A stretch of 64,000 bases of DNA from Dasyornis broadbenti (lineage: Eukaryota > Chordata > Aves > Passeriformes > Dasyornithidae), in assembly GCA_013397935.1 (NCBI GenBank), contig VZRN01002232.1, positions 485,287 through 549,286 of the forward strand, read 5' to 3'. This document shows, piece after piece, positions 34,477-49,400 of the stretch; position 1 is the stretch's first letter, and every line of letters begins with the position of its first letter. The notes below the pieces were generated by a model that saw only the letters and a program-made list of their open reading frames with translations, was not told where the DNA came from and ran no database searches. Both the position numbers and the translations under genes were made by a program.

Positions 34477-36525
34477 TAGATTTAGTGCTTGGGAAAGGTG
34501 CCAGACTGAGTGCCTGGGACATGCAGGAGTGCTATATTCTTTAATAGACACAATAATTTACATTGATATAGCTACTGAAAGCTTTTGTAGGCTTGAAAGA
34601 GATACTTTTATATAAAAGTGAGAGTTCACAGTCTGTATTTTGATCCTTTGGTTGCCTGAATTCTTAGACCGCTATTCATGGAGGAAACATGCTACTGGAT
34701 TCCTTACAAGAGTCTGAGTACTTACCTGCTGCTCCATCTTCCCCTTTCACAAATCAAGAGTTTCCTACTTTCAATGTTCCTCTGTATGCCCCATTACTCC
34801 CCTTCCCCATTTCACTCCCTGTGGATACCTGCGATGCTGTTAATCATTTCTCACAGCTCCTGGCATCTGGCTGGACAGGAGACAGTGCTTGCTGCAGCTC
34901 ACTTGGGTCTTGGTATGTGCTCATTTTAACCAGCACATCTGTGCTGACTGAGTCAGGATCACTTTGCTCCTTTTTATCTTAGGAGAATTGAAATAACTTT
35001 CTGATTAATTATTGAAAATGAATTCTGTTATCAATACATAAATTTAGTACATTCTCTTCTTTATACTGCTTTGGTATAGATGCAATATTAAGGGAACATA
35101 GGGTGTTCTCCTACTATGATCTGTAGTTTAAAATTATGTACTCTTTGCAATTCTTCAACATCTTCCTGTGCATACTTAATTTTAAATATGTGCCTTCACT
35201 GCCCTTTCTGTTTCTCTAAACACAGCTCCCATGAGTGTAACATCACTACTCCTAGTCATCCTGTCATTTGGATTTATGCAAGTGTTATCTGAAATGACTT
35301 ACGAACTTTCAAAGGGATGGTGTTTCCATCTTCTTATCAAGTCCGTGGTCCTGCCTCATGAAAGACAATAGTAGTCCCATTGTCTTTATTATTCATACAA
35401 TGACTCCTGTAACTCATGGTTTAAGATGTCAATATAGACATGCACATTTAGGAACATATCTTTAGGCAGTTTAGATAGTTGGTGTTTCATCAGACTAAGA
35501 TAGTAGTTGAAGAATTATTTTTGCTCACAGTTGCTGTATGTTTGTGTCCAGGTTTTTTTTGGTCAGTGTTTATACTGTGGTACTCAGGAGAATTTTTTGC
35601 AAACAGAAATTTCAATTTCATCACTGAAGCCCTTGCTCAGCATCAACTAAGAGCTGATTCTTTGAGCAGTCCTCTTGAAATCCACTGCTTCCTGATGATT
35701 AAGTTGCACTTTGCCATGCAAAGCTGAAATTAAATCCAAATGATCCAAATTAGCTGAATGGACTGAAGATGTAGACACCAACTTAAAAGAGAATTTGGAT
35801 ATCTCTGCACAGCCCCAATCAGAGGGGAGCTGGCATGAATATGTGCCACTTCATTTGTGCAATAAACACTGGGTCGAGTCAGAGGGATTCCTGTGGCTTT
35901 CTGTAGCAAAGGCACAGGCAGACCAACCTAGTGGCTTCCTGTGAAAGCGTGGAAATGTATCTTTTGTTTGAAATTAGCCTGAGAGCTGCCTGAATGCTAA
36001 AGATGTTTAATTATTTAAAGATGCTTAAGCAAGTCAGTTGCCTAAATATGTATGTGGGGAGGCGGGGAAGAAGAATAATGACTATAGGATTTGGCCTAAT
36101 ATACTTAGCCTGGGTTTTTAAATTTTTACATGTATATTACTGGCTTTTTTTACATATATATTACTTACTTTGTTGCCTTTCTACAGTAATTGGTGGATGT
36201 GAATCAGAGAATAAGCTTGAAACCTGATATTATAAAGCTTTAATAGGACAATTTCTAGTCAGCCATGTGAATACCACAGCTGTGCTCGGGTCAGAGAGGC
36301 TTTTAGGTTGTTTGTCTCCAAGTCTGACAGAAGATTTACTTGCCCTTGAGTCCATCTAATCAAATCATGATAAAGTAGATGTTATGAAACATAGATCACC
36401 CTTTAATAACCAGCTAAGACTTTGTGACTACAAAAGGTAGTTGTCTATCCTATATTAAATCAGATAAACGTGCTTTTCACATCACCTTTTTAACTGCTTT
36501 TGTTTTCTGCCATGGTTATACCCAG

Positions 36526-36569
36526 ATGAGGAACTGAGTAAGTCTGCCATGAGTTCAGCAAGTACTAAG
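36526..36569 (+). CDS. Weak 44-nt exon-like segment
   Basis: Flanked by TTATACCCAG and the donor AAG|GTAACC, it is open only in the frame reading (D)EELSKSAMSSASTK, which would need an upstream exon ending after the first base of a codon. No neighbouring exon with matching phase was found, so it is at best a lead. Confidence 0.15.
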
Positions 36570-39500
36570 GTAACCCGAGTCTTTGCTGAAAGACGTTATT
36601 TATTCTATCAATATTTAATGTGGAGCAACTACTGACCTGCATAATTTAATAGAAATGGGTGAGCTGCTCCCTGAATACCTCTAATGCTCTCACGTTCTAG
36701 CAGCAATGTAAACAAATAAACACCAAACACTGTGTTGTGGGGGAAAAGCGTGAAACAAGCCAAGAGTACTTGGTACTGCACATAAATTTTCCTGTCTGTT
36801 TTTCTGAAATTCCTTTGGGGGCTCATCAGTGTCTCTGAGCTAGTTGGATGCTCAGGGGCTCTCCTGGCACACTGAGGTTGGTTCCCAGCACTCAGTATGT
36901 GATGTGCCTTCTCAGGCATACGTTAGCTTCTGCTGGGATTTGTGGTTCTCCCCCCGGTGAGCCCCTGGCAGACATCAAGTTCGTCATCCTAAGCAGTGGG
37001 ATGAGACTTGGTCAGTTTGCCCTTGGTAGCATTGCTCCTGCCCAGCCTTCTTTGTGCTTTATGGGCTCTGAATGCTGAGGCAGCTTCTGAGTCTCTTATG
37101 GCGGCTCTTTAAAAGCATCATTTACAGTTATTACTCTAACTACACCAAGATTAGGTTTATTTCTCTGAGCTAGAGTTAACCCTGAATATTATTCGAAACA
37201 AACTCTGTGAAGTCATTATCTATGCTGCTTTGCCTGTGTGTCCTTTTTCCCAGATGTCTTAATCATCTGGAATTATTTGATTCAGTCTGTGATCTAAAAC
37301 TGCTCATTTGACCCTTTGTTTCTCATGTCAATACCCTGCACCTGTCCTTGGAAATTCAATACCTTCTTCTACTGCAGATAGTGCTTCCTTTCTCTGTCAA
37401 TTGTACGTGTGGCTGATATGAGAAAAAATAGAGAAATGCCATAAACTGTATAGCCATGTGATAAAAGGGTTTATCTTGTCCCTTTGCCCCCAGTCCATCT
37501 GACCGCTGCTGCAGCACCCCACAGCAGTGAACTAGGAGCTGCCAGTAAAAATTACAATAGGCAAGATCATTTCTTTCTGTGTCATGTGAAATTCTCACAG
37601 ATACTAATTGCTCCCTTGCAGGTGCTGTGAAGGGAGTAAGATTCTCTCAAGGGCTGTTAAATATGAGCATTTTTATGTCAAGGATATTATAGTATTCTCT
37701 CCCACAGGAAAGAGAGAACTTTTTTTCAATGCCATTAACACTTAGTTCCCGAAAAGATTGAGATCATAGACTTGAAACCATAATAATGTTTAGCATTAAA
37801 GAACTAATTTAATTTATAAACAATTTATTGACTTTTAGTGAGCTCTTTATACCAGGAGTCCAGATTCCAAAACCTAGTGCAGTGAAGTACTTTGCCAAAT
37901 ATATATTTCAAAAATTTCTAAAGAAGATAATAAAGTCATTAAATGGTAAAGATTTAAGAAGACCTGCATTACTCACAAGTGGTCTGACATTCTTGTGTTA
38001 TAGATTAAAAGAAAACTCAATGCTATTCCTCTCTGTATCTCATTTCATATAAAACTTGTTACATATATATACTACCTAGCACACGAAGTACTGCAATCTA
38101 CTGCTGCAATCAAGTAAAACTCCTTTCAGGGCAAAGGATCAGTACTCACTTACTAGCTTAGTCTAATATTGTATCAGAAAAAGTTGTGTAGTGAGTCACA
38201 TTGCTGAAAAGGCTGTACAAAACTCATTTATTTTGCCATTAATATTTCTTCTCTTTCTAGGCTGTCTTAGAAAACTCAATCCCTCTGTGTCCATTTCAAA
38301 TCAGTGTTCAGACTGCTGGTGTTTCTGGCTTGCTTTCTGAGAAGACAAATGTCCAGCACAGTTGTAGGAGAGCAGCCCCATGACTTGAAGTCCAGTTTTG
38401 CTCCGAAAAGCACCAGTCCGTCACCAGTTCTTGTAAGGCAGCAGTTGTGCGCTTCATGGGAAAGTTAATGCCAGTGTTTATCCTCGCATCTCTGTGCTGA
38501 GTCCACGCTGTTATCTTTGTTGCAAAAGCATCTTTAATTTAAATATAGGCATATTCCAATAAGGAGACACCTCTATGCCAAAGAACTTGTAAAGGGTCAG
38601 TAGTACCAATTCTTATTGGTTATTAATATTTAATATTTATTGGTTATTCAGCAGAAATGCACGAAGTAGTTCAGTGCTATTTTTTTTTTTTTTAACTGAA
38701 GCATCTGTTTGTGATTCCTGAGTAGATATCAGGTATCTGAGCAAAACAGAGTTTCAGTGCCTCATTAAAACCAAGTTCCAAGTGACAGCAGATGGAGTTG
38801 GAGCTGGGATTAATTGTTAAGGAAAGTGAGAGCCTAGGGTGTTTTGTTTCAGTTTTACGAATCAAACCTCCTGCCCTAGTTAACACTGAGATATTTGGAT
38901 TTGATACAGATTGATAAGGAGATTACTGTAATAAAGGGGGATAAAGAGCAACCTCAGATCACCTGATTAGGACCTGATTTTATTCACTGTAACATGAAAA
39001 AAATGTTAGTAAGGACACACTGAAAGAGTACCCAGCTATGGCAAAGTTTGCTTTGAGAATTTATTAAAACTAGTATGTAAGGATTTATGGGTTAGAAATA
39101 GAGGGAGTTCAAAATTTGGAGGATCTACTGAGTCTTGTTTAAGAAAGTTACGATTTCTCTTTCTGAAGAAAGTAAGAGGCAGGCATTATGTCTTGATGAA
39201 GAGTGAAGAAAAATGCTGGCTTTGTAGAGAGGGTCTCTGATAAAAAGATTTTAGTTAGGTCTTTCTATGGTAATTCAAATGTCTTTAAAATTCAGGTTCC
39301 TGCACTGCATGAAGGAAAAGAATTTCCCACCAAGAATGCCTGTTCTGCAAGATGTGACATCTGAGTTTGGGTTTGGCTGGGAGAGCCATTATACAGTGCT
39401 GGCTACCCAGAGATTTCCCCAACATGAGGAGTTCTGTGTTATACACATCCTAGAGCGCAACTGGAAATAATAAATTCCTGCTGTTACATGCCCCTGCATG

Positions 39501-42500
39501 CACAGGCTGACCTCAGTAAGAAATCATACTTGTTTAAATGCTTTTACTGGTTCAGTTTTGGAAATGCTTTGTAGTGCTTTTGACAAACCAGCAAGCCAGC
39601 CCTTCAGCACAGGAGCTGTGGCAGGTCCCTCATCTTAAAATAATATATATGATATTGTAGCATAGGTACTTAGGTCTAAAGGTGACTTTTTTACCCAGAG
39701 CAGAGTGACAGATGTTCATGAGTGAACATGCTTGGTAATGTTCCCTTTTTGCTGTTGTTCTGTCTCCGAGGAGGAGATCCTCCAATTTATTATTCCAGGA
39801 TATGCCTCCCACATCAAGTGTCCCTGCACAGTACGTCTGAGGGAGGGTAGAGGCTGTGCTGTCCATTGCCATAAAAATACAGTCACTCAGCTTGCTGGAT
39901 TACATACACAACACAAATTCACTCATTTAAACAGAATTTTGTTTTATTTGGGATTTTTTTATATTCGGTTTTTACCTTTGAAATCAAAATTGAAAAACTC
40001 ATGATTTCACACAATTTCTGGCAGCATTAATCTTGATGACAGATGAAAAAGTAAAAGGAAATACTCCTGATTCAGACTAATAAGAGACGAGTGTCTTCCT
40101 TGCTTATGCTGTATGTTAGTCAAGGCAAAATAACTTTATTCATCTAAATTACAAAGCAGTGATTCTTGTGTGTTTATACATACAGTAGATTATGCACGTT
40201 TGCTGGTTTATTTTAATTAACACTTGTGAAGCTTAACTTGAAATTTTTCACGCAAAATCTTTAGTCTCTGATTATACGCAATGGCTCATTCAACAGATGC
40301 AGATGTAACATTTTTAAAAGATCTTTAATATAGTTTATGACCCTTTCATTTTTAGCAGAGGTATTATTCGATCTATACCAGGTAAAATGGAAAACTGCCT
40401 TGGGAAATACCATACTGTAGTGAATAGAAGAGAAAGCTAATGATGAAGAAAACTAGTTGTCTTGGGTAAAATAAAAAATTCTGTAAGTGCTGATGGACAC
40501 TACTTTTTTTTTTAATAAGAAGTATTTGACTCACATTGTAATCCCTAAATTGCCCTCAAAATGCATGTATTGGCCTGAGTGCTTATTTTACACTTTTGAA
40601 ATTAATCCCCTGCTCATTCCCTCTGCTGCAGTGTAGATAAAATAATGCAGTAGGCAAAATTAATTTCTTCTAAGTGAATGTATACTGAAAAATGCTTTCC
40701 AGATGCTGACAGCTTTCAGTTCATCAGATCAGACTAGAGCTATTCCAAAATCAAGCCCCAAAACTTGTACAGTATGTCTGCTGAGTCCTTAACACCAGTT
40801 TTCTGTTCTCTCTGCTCCTATTACACTTCATTAACTGCAAAGTTAGACAAAGCACAAAATATCAATGGTAATTTTACATTTTAATTGTGTTTCACCTGGG
40901 CTTGGAGGTTGCTAAAGGTAACAAACACCTCAGTAGGTCAGCCTGTATGATGACAAACTTGTTTTCAGTGCTCTCTACCAAAATATTTTAAAATTTTTCA
41001 AAAATAAAATACTTAATTAAATACTTTCACCTAAGTATTTAAAATAAGAAATGCCTTTAAAAGCAGGCATTTGCTAAGAAAAAAAAACAAAACAGAATTT
41101 CATCATCAGATACTTTTCAGACAGTTGCAAACATGTAGTCTTTGTTGTCATAATCATACAATCTTGAAAAAGCTAGTGTAACTTGAAACAAGTAAGTTAT
41201 TTGTTCCTAACGTAGATTAAATACTTCCATGCTTTTAGTAGCACAAAATAGCTCCTATTAAAGTCAATAGGGAAATGCAGTTCAGTTAGGCAGGATCAAA
41301 GCTTGAAGGAATACACTATTTCCTTCTTACTTGTGATGCTCTTCATAAAACATTCAATTTGCACCCTTTGTGCGTAAGTAGAGGCTCCTGAGAGAGAGCT
41401 TTGTTCCAGCATCAGGAGCGCACTGCACTGTCTCTGGTTGCAAAACCACTTTAATCTGGAGGTGACAAACAGGAGAGATTAATGGCTTCAATTTGGACAC
41501 ACAGAGCCAAGTGCCACATGAATTCTTCAACAAAGGCAGCACATGATTGCCCGGGATTTAAGAGAGAAAATATTGACTTGGTTCATGAGTATAAAATATA
41601 CATTATTATATAGCTTCAGATATTTTTAATATCACCATAGAGATGGGAATGCTCTGTACACTGCAGTGCCATATCAGCAAAACTGCTGAAGTGTCTGTTT
41701 AGGGAAATTTCATGAACTTCAACAGCAGAAGACGGTTCATTAAAGGCATAGATAAACTGAGGGTTTAGGCAGATGTTTAAACATTGGAGTAGTTGTTACA
41801 TGTTTGTTTTTACAAGCAAACAGTAACGACACAGAGAGGCTGAGTGATTTCTCCTATATTTTCCAAGAAGTCTGTGGATGAAAAAGAAGCTGAACCAAAT
41901 TTTCTTGTGCTTTAGACCCCAGATTAGACTGGTGTGACCTACAAAGTCACCTTAAAATGCAGATAATGTCAGCATTCCTATTTGTTGGTGCAAATCCTGG
42001 TAGAATGGAAAAAAAATCCAGTCTTTTTACCAGTAGGGGTTTTTACTAGGCATCTTTTTAGACAGATATTTTGGATAAGATACTTTAAGCTAGTTTTATC
42101 AACAAAAGTGGGTGACTTTTAATGCAAAAATAAATTTTAAAAGTTTCAGACATCCCTTCGATACATCTATGGATATTTTTCCTTGTCTTTTTGTTTTTAG
42201 AGACTATTTGACTCTTTTCTGCAAAAGATGAGAAAGACGGGCTAGAATTTTAAGGGAGGTTATAGAAATGATGTTGATAGATTTTAATTGCTAGCCAGTG
42301 TGCTGTCCTTTAATAAAACCTTTTCTTAAGTCAATTAAAATAAAAGGCTTAGAACACAGAAGGGTGCAAAGAGGTGAGAAGAAATGATGTATGGACATAT
42401 TAGCTGGAGAGGTGTAATATTCATTTGCAAAGGCACAACGGAATGCAATGGTGATGGGACAAAAAAACCTCCCCTCATCTTCCTGTTAAGCTGGGAACAT

Positions 42501-45500
42501 AGGAAGATTTTTCCATGGTGATTGACGTGTTGCAAGAAATGCAGTTAAGACTTTCTGAAGATTATCTGGTGACGTGTGAGACTGAAACCAAGAAACACTA
42601 AGCACCATTCAGGCCTCTGTGATGGTGTGACATACTCAGCACTTTTACAAAACCAGGCCATTTAATTATAGCTGGGAGGCTAGGGAAGGAGAGTTTGAAA
42701 AATCTTAGCCAAAAGCCTTAAAATATCAAAGGGAAATAAGTCTAAAAGTTAGAAGTGAGAAGTTGACATATGGTGCGATGATTTTTGGGTTGGTGTCAGT
42801 TGTGCAGGTTGATTGGAATTAAGTAGAACTCTAACAATACTGGGAAAGCAGGTGGATGGACCCAGCTTCTTCCCTCCGCAGTATTAACTGGCTGTCTCAG
42901 AAATAAGTGGTTTTTTTGGAAAATAGCTGTGGACTAACAAAATTTTTTACTGGACTTGTGAGGGCCTCTCTTTCCTATTGTGTCTACAGATTGCAGTTGA
43001 AACAATGAGAAAGAAAAGGCCAAATGCAGAAGATACAACAGCTCTTTGTTAGCTAAATCACCAACAGTAAGAAGTCAAAGTTAAAAAAACAACAAAGCTA
43101 CAAAAAAACCCCACCCAAACCCAACTGACCTTATGATGACAGAGCTGTTCAGTCCAAGAATCCCTTAAGCTGTCTGCTCTATGACACTCCAAGGCCAAAA
43201 CAGAGTCTGAATTTTACATCAAGACTGCAGTGGTGGAATATTTTTACAGTGGCTTTAGTTCATCTCCATCAGTTCTTCCACTGATACTGCTGGAGGTTTT
43301 TATAGTACATGGCTTTGAGGCACTGTACTTTGATGCTCAGTTTCCCTCCTTCCTGAAAATAGAAAATCCTGCTGCCTTTGGGAGAAGAAGTTGGCTCAGA
43401 AAAGAATTATATTAGCATGACATATATAAAAATATAAAAATAAAGAAGGGATTTTCCTGAGAGAGAACAATGAACACTCATTTGCTGTCTCATGGAGACA
43501 TTTTGTAACTCTGGAAAATCGCCACATGACTTACATGCTGCTGAAGTCTCACGTGAAGGCCCACTGTTCTGTCTCTTTTGCTTGAATGGTTACTTGGAAT
43601 GCAAATTCCTTGCCTGTCCTGTACCTGAAGCAGCTAAAACAGGGTAGAACTACCCCTGATTTTCTGATATATGATCATGTGTGCACACTCAGGCAGTTTC
43701 TGCAGCAGTAATGGAGGAACCACAGACTACAACTATGTTTTCTGCCTGACATTCTTACAGCATCTGATCCTTTACTTTGATAAGAAAGCAGAAAAAGAAA
43801 AGAAAAAAAAAACCCCTCAGTTCCCCAGTACCTCCCTCCACGTCCAACTCCTTCATGTCACCATCACAGTTGTGTGAGCAACTTTCATCCAGCCTTGGAT
43901 CCAGGAGCAATGTCTCCTCTTGTCTGCAGAAGAGCTGTCAAGGAAACATCTAAATGTGTGTTGATCTGTTATGAACATGTGGCAGACTGCTGGCAAGCAG
44001 GTCTCTAGTTGAATGGAAGTCAGTGACTCTTAAAAAGAACCTATTAAGTACAGGAAAATAAAAAGCAAATTGAAGATGTCTCTGTGCTTAATATTGCATA
44101 AGCTGGCTAACTTGTTCTGAATTTTCTATTTTAAATATTGTGGAAATCTAAATAATCTGCAAATCTAGTTAACAACTCCAGCTTCCACAAGATGCTAATA
44201 AATTGGCTAACCACAGTGTAAAATACACGTCAGTCTTAGGACCTTATGAAATAGTTTAATTGTGGGCTAAACTGAAAATAGAAAATAAACAGCAAGTTTA
44301 AACAGTGTTTTCTTAATACATTGTATCACATACTCTAGTATTTAGAGAGAAACGTTTTCGGAAAAGGAGAGGAAATGGGATAAATGTGACATCATGAGTA
44401 GAGTACAGATGAATTTCATAGACTATTAATCTTTAATCTTTCGAGTTCCTATTTAAGGCTATAAATACATTAATCCAGGCATCAGCTCTTCTCTGCTATC
44501 TTGATCATGCAGGTCACAGATGTTGCTATAGTAACCTTGCATTACCAATGCAAAGGCAGTGAAGGATCTGGCTATCTAGATAAATAAAATAATTGAGGGG
44601 TGCTTGCAACCAGCATCCTGCTTAATATAATGCTTAGATCCATTGAATGAGCACTTGGTCCTGCGTGGATTAGAGCCTTGACTTGGGGAGTATGAAAAAG
44701 GCTGGCACTCAAAGCCAATTTCCTGTGGAACAGGTTAGTAATTAGAGAGATGCTCTTCACTGGGAAAGCCCATGAATTGTGGCACAGATGATGTTCATTT
44801 GTTCCTGTTGTCAGTCACACTGTCAGACAGACTGCTATGGAGCCCGTGTGTGGAACCTGCTCTCTAGAGGCAGATATTGTTTTGAAAACCAAGAAAAGGC
44901 GGTTTCTGTGAAGCTGAGGTAAACCCATGTTTTTGCATGCAGTTGTTGAAGACACAGCCCAATGCTAGCGGGGATTAGATACTTTGTTTTATGGGAGAAA
45001 CAACCAGATTACAGAGTGGTTTGTAACAGGCACTGTTAAATGCTAGTGCTGGTCTCTCAAGGGGACCTGTCTTGATGACAAAGGAACGAGAATATGCACG
45101 TGAGAAGCAACAAAGCTCTCAATCAGATTTGCCTGATCTGAGTTGAATATTTCTGATAGTTACTCCATGGGCTTGAGCCCTAGATGAAGCTTTTTAGGTA
45201 TGTAGAGGACTCACATGTAGTTTTTGTATAGTGTAGTTTTTTTGTATAGTGAGGAAGCTTTCTGTGAGAGTTGCTTGCTTTTAACCATGCCTCTGAGTTT
45301 TCAGAAAGCACTTCCTTCTTGTATGAAATTCTTGTAGGAAGTTTGAGGCTTTTTTCCTGAGTTGATTTTAGTGAAGTATGGCCACTGGGTTCAAAAGTAA
45401 TGCAGGAATGCAGATAAAGAGAGATAGTAGTGAGTGTAGGCATCATGAAGTAGTGATAATTACTCCATTTTCATTGGAAACGAAGCCTAAAAATATTCCT

Positions 45501-46399
45501 GTAGCCACAGCTCATCTGTTCTACCAATTGAATTTGCTGGCTAAGCCTGTAAAATACCACTCGAGCCTAAACCAGTGAAATAATGAGTTAAAATTCTGGT
45601 CTCCTGTGAGCCTTTGTTTAGCCTTCAGTCCTACAAAGGAAATCTCTCATTGCTTTAGGAGGGTCTCAACTCTTTTCCTTTTTGTCTGGCCCTGAAAAGC
45701 CAGATCAGTTTTGCAACTTGCTTTATTGAGACTGTCAGCCCGCTCCCGCTGAGAGGCTGCTGCTGGCCGGGCAGCTTTCTGCAGGGCGAGCAAGGCAAAG
45801 AAAGATTCTGCATCAGAAATTCCACTTGTATTGCTTTCCTTGCCTCCTTCCCAGCACAAAGGTGGTTTTGTTTGTGCTCAAGAACCAACTAAAAAGTTTG
45901 GCTGTGAAATGAGCTCTGCTCTGGAGAAAGGGGAAGGGGTGGAACATGTAGCATGCAGCTTGAGACACGAACTTGTACCCACTCCCTCCTCCAGGTCACG
46001 GGCTGGGGATGGCTGTTGCATTAGTGGTTGTTGTGTTCATTCACACAGATACAGGGCAGCTCATGAGACAGCAGTTGCTGGCCTGAATCCTTGAAGAAGT
46101 AATTTAATAAGTTGGAAGATTCTATTCTGATTCTGTGATGTAATTAGATAGGAGAGAGCTTGGGGAAAAAAGTGCTTCCGCCTTGTTGGTGGGACACAGG
46201 GAATGGTTAGTTATTTGTAATTTGCTCACATTGGTATTTGTTTCAATTCAGAGTATTTGGTGCTGCCAAAAGTGGGAGAGAGGAAAAGCACTTCTCTTGC
46301 AGCTGGCATCCACTTAGGCCTCTCAAGGTGGTCATTACTTCAGCAGACTGAATAATGTTAGACTCATGGAAATAAAAATTCTCCCAAAAGTTCCCACTG

Positions 46400-46419
46400 G
46401 TGTACACCTTGGTGTACAC
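46400..46419. promoter_or_regulatory. Perfect palindrome GTGTACACC-TT-GGTGTACAC
   Basis: Two exact 9-bp arms face each other around TT. The core ACACC-NN-GGTGT has the geometry of the known palindromic T-box (Brachyury-type) binding site, in which AGGTGT half-sites face each other. One half-site here is AGGTGT read on the minus strand and the other is TGGTGT. Binding is inference only; there is no nearby gene to regulate in the window apart from weak candidates. Confidence 0.3.
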
Positions 46420-49400
46420 TCATTCAGTGTATAGTGTATCAATCTCTGCTGATAAAATAGGTTCTACCCCTGAAAAGATCTTATCCATGTTGTTTTTTTC
46501 TTGTTTAACCAAGGATTTGCAGGATCAGGAAAGTATCCACATTGTTTTACTTATTGTCAGAGATCAGGGAAATTTTTGTGTGTATTAGTCTTATGAAAAT
46601 GTGGTCTTGGACAAAGCACTACTGAGCACGTTTCAGGGTTTAGGCTTCAGTGATAAGAGGATAGACATGGCCCCTATATCCAAGGCAGTTGGGTACCAGA
46701 ATCAGATAGGTGACTGAATGTCTGACTCCATGCTTAAATCCCTTAGGCAATGATAGAGGAAGCTTGAAGGAATTTGTGTATTTCCTCTTGCTTCTGCAAA
46801 AGACAGTGTTTTATGTATTTTGAAGTGAAGACAGAATATGTAATGCCTTTGTAAGAAATGTTAGTGAAGTGAGTGTTGCCCAGTGTCAATCTTTATGGGC
46901 TTGGTGCCCTTTGTCAGTCTCAGGCCTATGGAATTTGCAGCATAATCAGCCACATAATCCCAACAGCTTGGTATGTTCAAACAAAGGTGTGGGATACACA
47001 ATGTATGCATAGTTAGCTGGACAGTATGCTTCTGGTTTTTTGGCTAAAACTGGCTCAGAGAACTGACCTTTGAACCTGGTGTGTGATACGGCAAGTGAAA
47101 TGCTGGCTTGGGGTGGAATGGAAAGAAAGCACAGTCATTAGGTTCCTCATTGCAGCCTGATCTGAGAAATGGAAGAGGCTGTGCTCTGGGGAGCTGCTTT
47201 CCATCAGAGGAGCACACCAGCTGGACTGGTTCATCCCAGGGCTGCTGCTAAATCTTCAAAAGACCTCACATAAAAATCTACTTATAATGGAGTGACGAAG
47301 GGCGGAAAGAAATAAAGGGTGAACAAACCATTTTATTTAAAAATTAGTTCATGCTTTCAGTGAAGGTCTAATTTTCCCTCTGAGCTTGCCAACATCTAAT
47401 TCATATCACTTAGAATAAAATGACTTCTGGGTGTAAGGAAGATTTGAATTGTCTTCTCTGTATCGCTAAATAATGATTGCTTGGGGAGATACAAAATGTA
47501 AATTGAAAATGAATAAGGTATAGCTGGTAATATGTTAGATGCATTATCTCCAACCCGAGGCTTTCAGTCAAAAGAGAAGGTCATCTGTAATCGTTAAAGA
47601 GCACTGCAGCTGGTACTTATATTTTAACTTTTTCTCTTCTTTGAGTTGAATTTTCTCCTCATAACCAGTGCAACACTTTTCTGAGGAAGCATGTGCCATG
47701 ACTTTTTAGACTGCCTAAATTATATTCTTTCGTTGTATAGTTTATGAGACAGAGGATGCAGGGGATTTGTACTTTTCAGAATGACTGATCTTCACTAGTT
47801 TTCTGGAAATGTGTGATTTTCCCCTTTGCTTTCTTTTCTGAAGAATCTCACTTTGTACAGTTGCTATGTGAACAATTCAAAGCATGAAAATATTAAGCCT
47901 CCTTTCTCTGTTCCTGGATTGGAATTGATTTTTTCTTTTCTAGATACATCATTACAACTTACCTTGCATTACACTGAGTCAGACAACCATGTAGAAGAGG
48001 TACTAACTGGTCCCATGAAGTACCCCTTGTGCTTTGCTGAATGGCAGAGGACATGTTTCTTAAACTTGAGCCTCATTTTTAACATTTAGAAAACAGGACT
48101 GGAATTACTGAGGGTAACAGTGCAAACTCTCATTACATGCAGCAAATCCTAGTCAGTTGGGGCAAGATTTTACTGGACAAATATTATGGAGGGAGAGGAG
48201 TATGGCCTACCTCAAATTCCCCTTCAAATATTCCCAATGAGAACAAGCAAACTGAAAGCAGATGGAAACTTCTCTCTCTTGTTTGCTGAAGTGCAGTGGG
48301 ATTGGTTGTAGTGGGTCTCCTTGTAAACCTCCTGGCCTGTCTTCCCATGAAGCAAGAGGGAATCTTTGAAGCTTTGTGTCTCCTGGGGCTACAGCAGTTC
48401 TGCATTTCTGAAGTTAGTGGCATTAACCATCCACCAATGAAGTGCATAAGCAACAGTGGGATTTGCTATTTAATTGAACTCTGCTTTTCTAGTTGTTAAT
48501 TATGCTCCTTCTATGGTTTTTCGTGTTTAAGCTGTATCATTACACTTAACAGAATGTTTGTTGTTACCTGCTGTGATTTTAAATAATTCATGATACTAAT
48601 ATGCAATTAGGAACCATCATAAGTTTTCCCTGGAGAAAATCAAAAGTTGCTTTGCTGGCTTTGTGTCGTTGAAGGTGAATGGAAGGCAGTTTCTGGCTTC
48701 GGTGGTCCTTTATCAGAAAGGAAGTTGTGAATCAGCCAATAAAATGAATGTACACATCATGAGAGTATGGTATTCACAGTATATTTAAAATATTTTTATG
48801 AAATTGCTTGCTGAGCTGGAAGTAATCCAAGTAAATCAGCCCTGCACCTCTGTAAACAGCACTGTCTTGTGCTTTCAGTTAATTTTTTCCACAGATGTAG
48901 TCAATGACAACACAGTGTTTATCCTATGGCAGTGTTACTGCAGCTCTCAATTTCATTTTGTTTCCTTTTCTTAATGCATGGCTTTACCAAATCTAAAAAT
49001 AAAATCTTATTTTCCCATCATAACGGGGATTTTCTTACATAGGTTTTGTGAGTTGCCCTAGAAACAAGAACACACTAAATTTAGGTCAGAAAAACACTGA
49101 AGTTAGGTCAGAAACGTAAGTGTCATGCCAATCATTGTTGTCTTGGTTTCTTTGGTTCCATCTTAATAATAGATAAATTATATGGCTGAGGAGCTCATCT
49201 GATAGCTGATACTGGCAGGTGGCTTCTGCACAGATAGGTGTGGCATATTTGTTTTGATGAGAAGAAAGTGAATGGGAATATTCCACGGTGAAAGGTCTCC
49301 CTCATCCTGGCACATGCTCTGGAGTCGCTTCTCTCTGCCACTGTCTGTGCTTCATTTCTGTCCCAGGATTTCATTGACTTTATATAGTCTGCATCAGCCA

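Noticed and set aside
34678..34982. Two overlapping plus-strand open frames in a pyrimidine-rich stretch
   Set aside because: Being open in two frames at once reflects low stop-codon density in C/T-rich DNA rather than coding.
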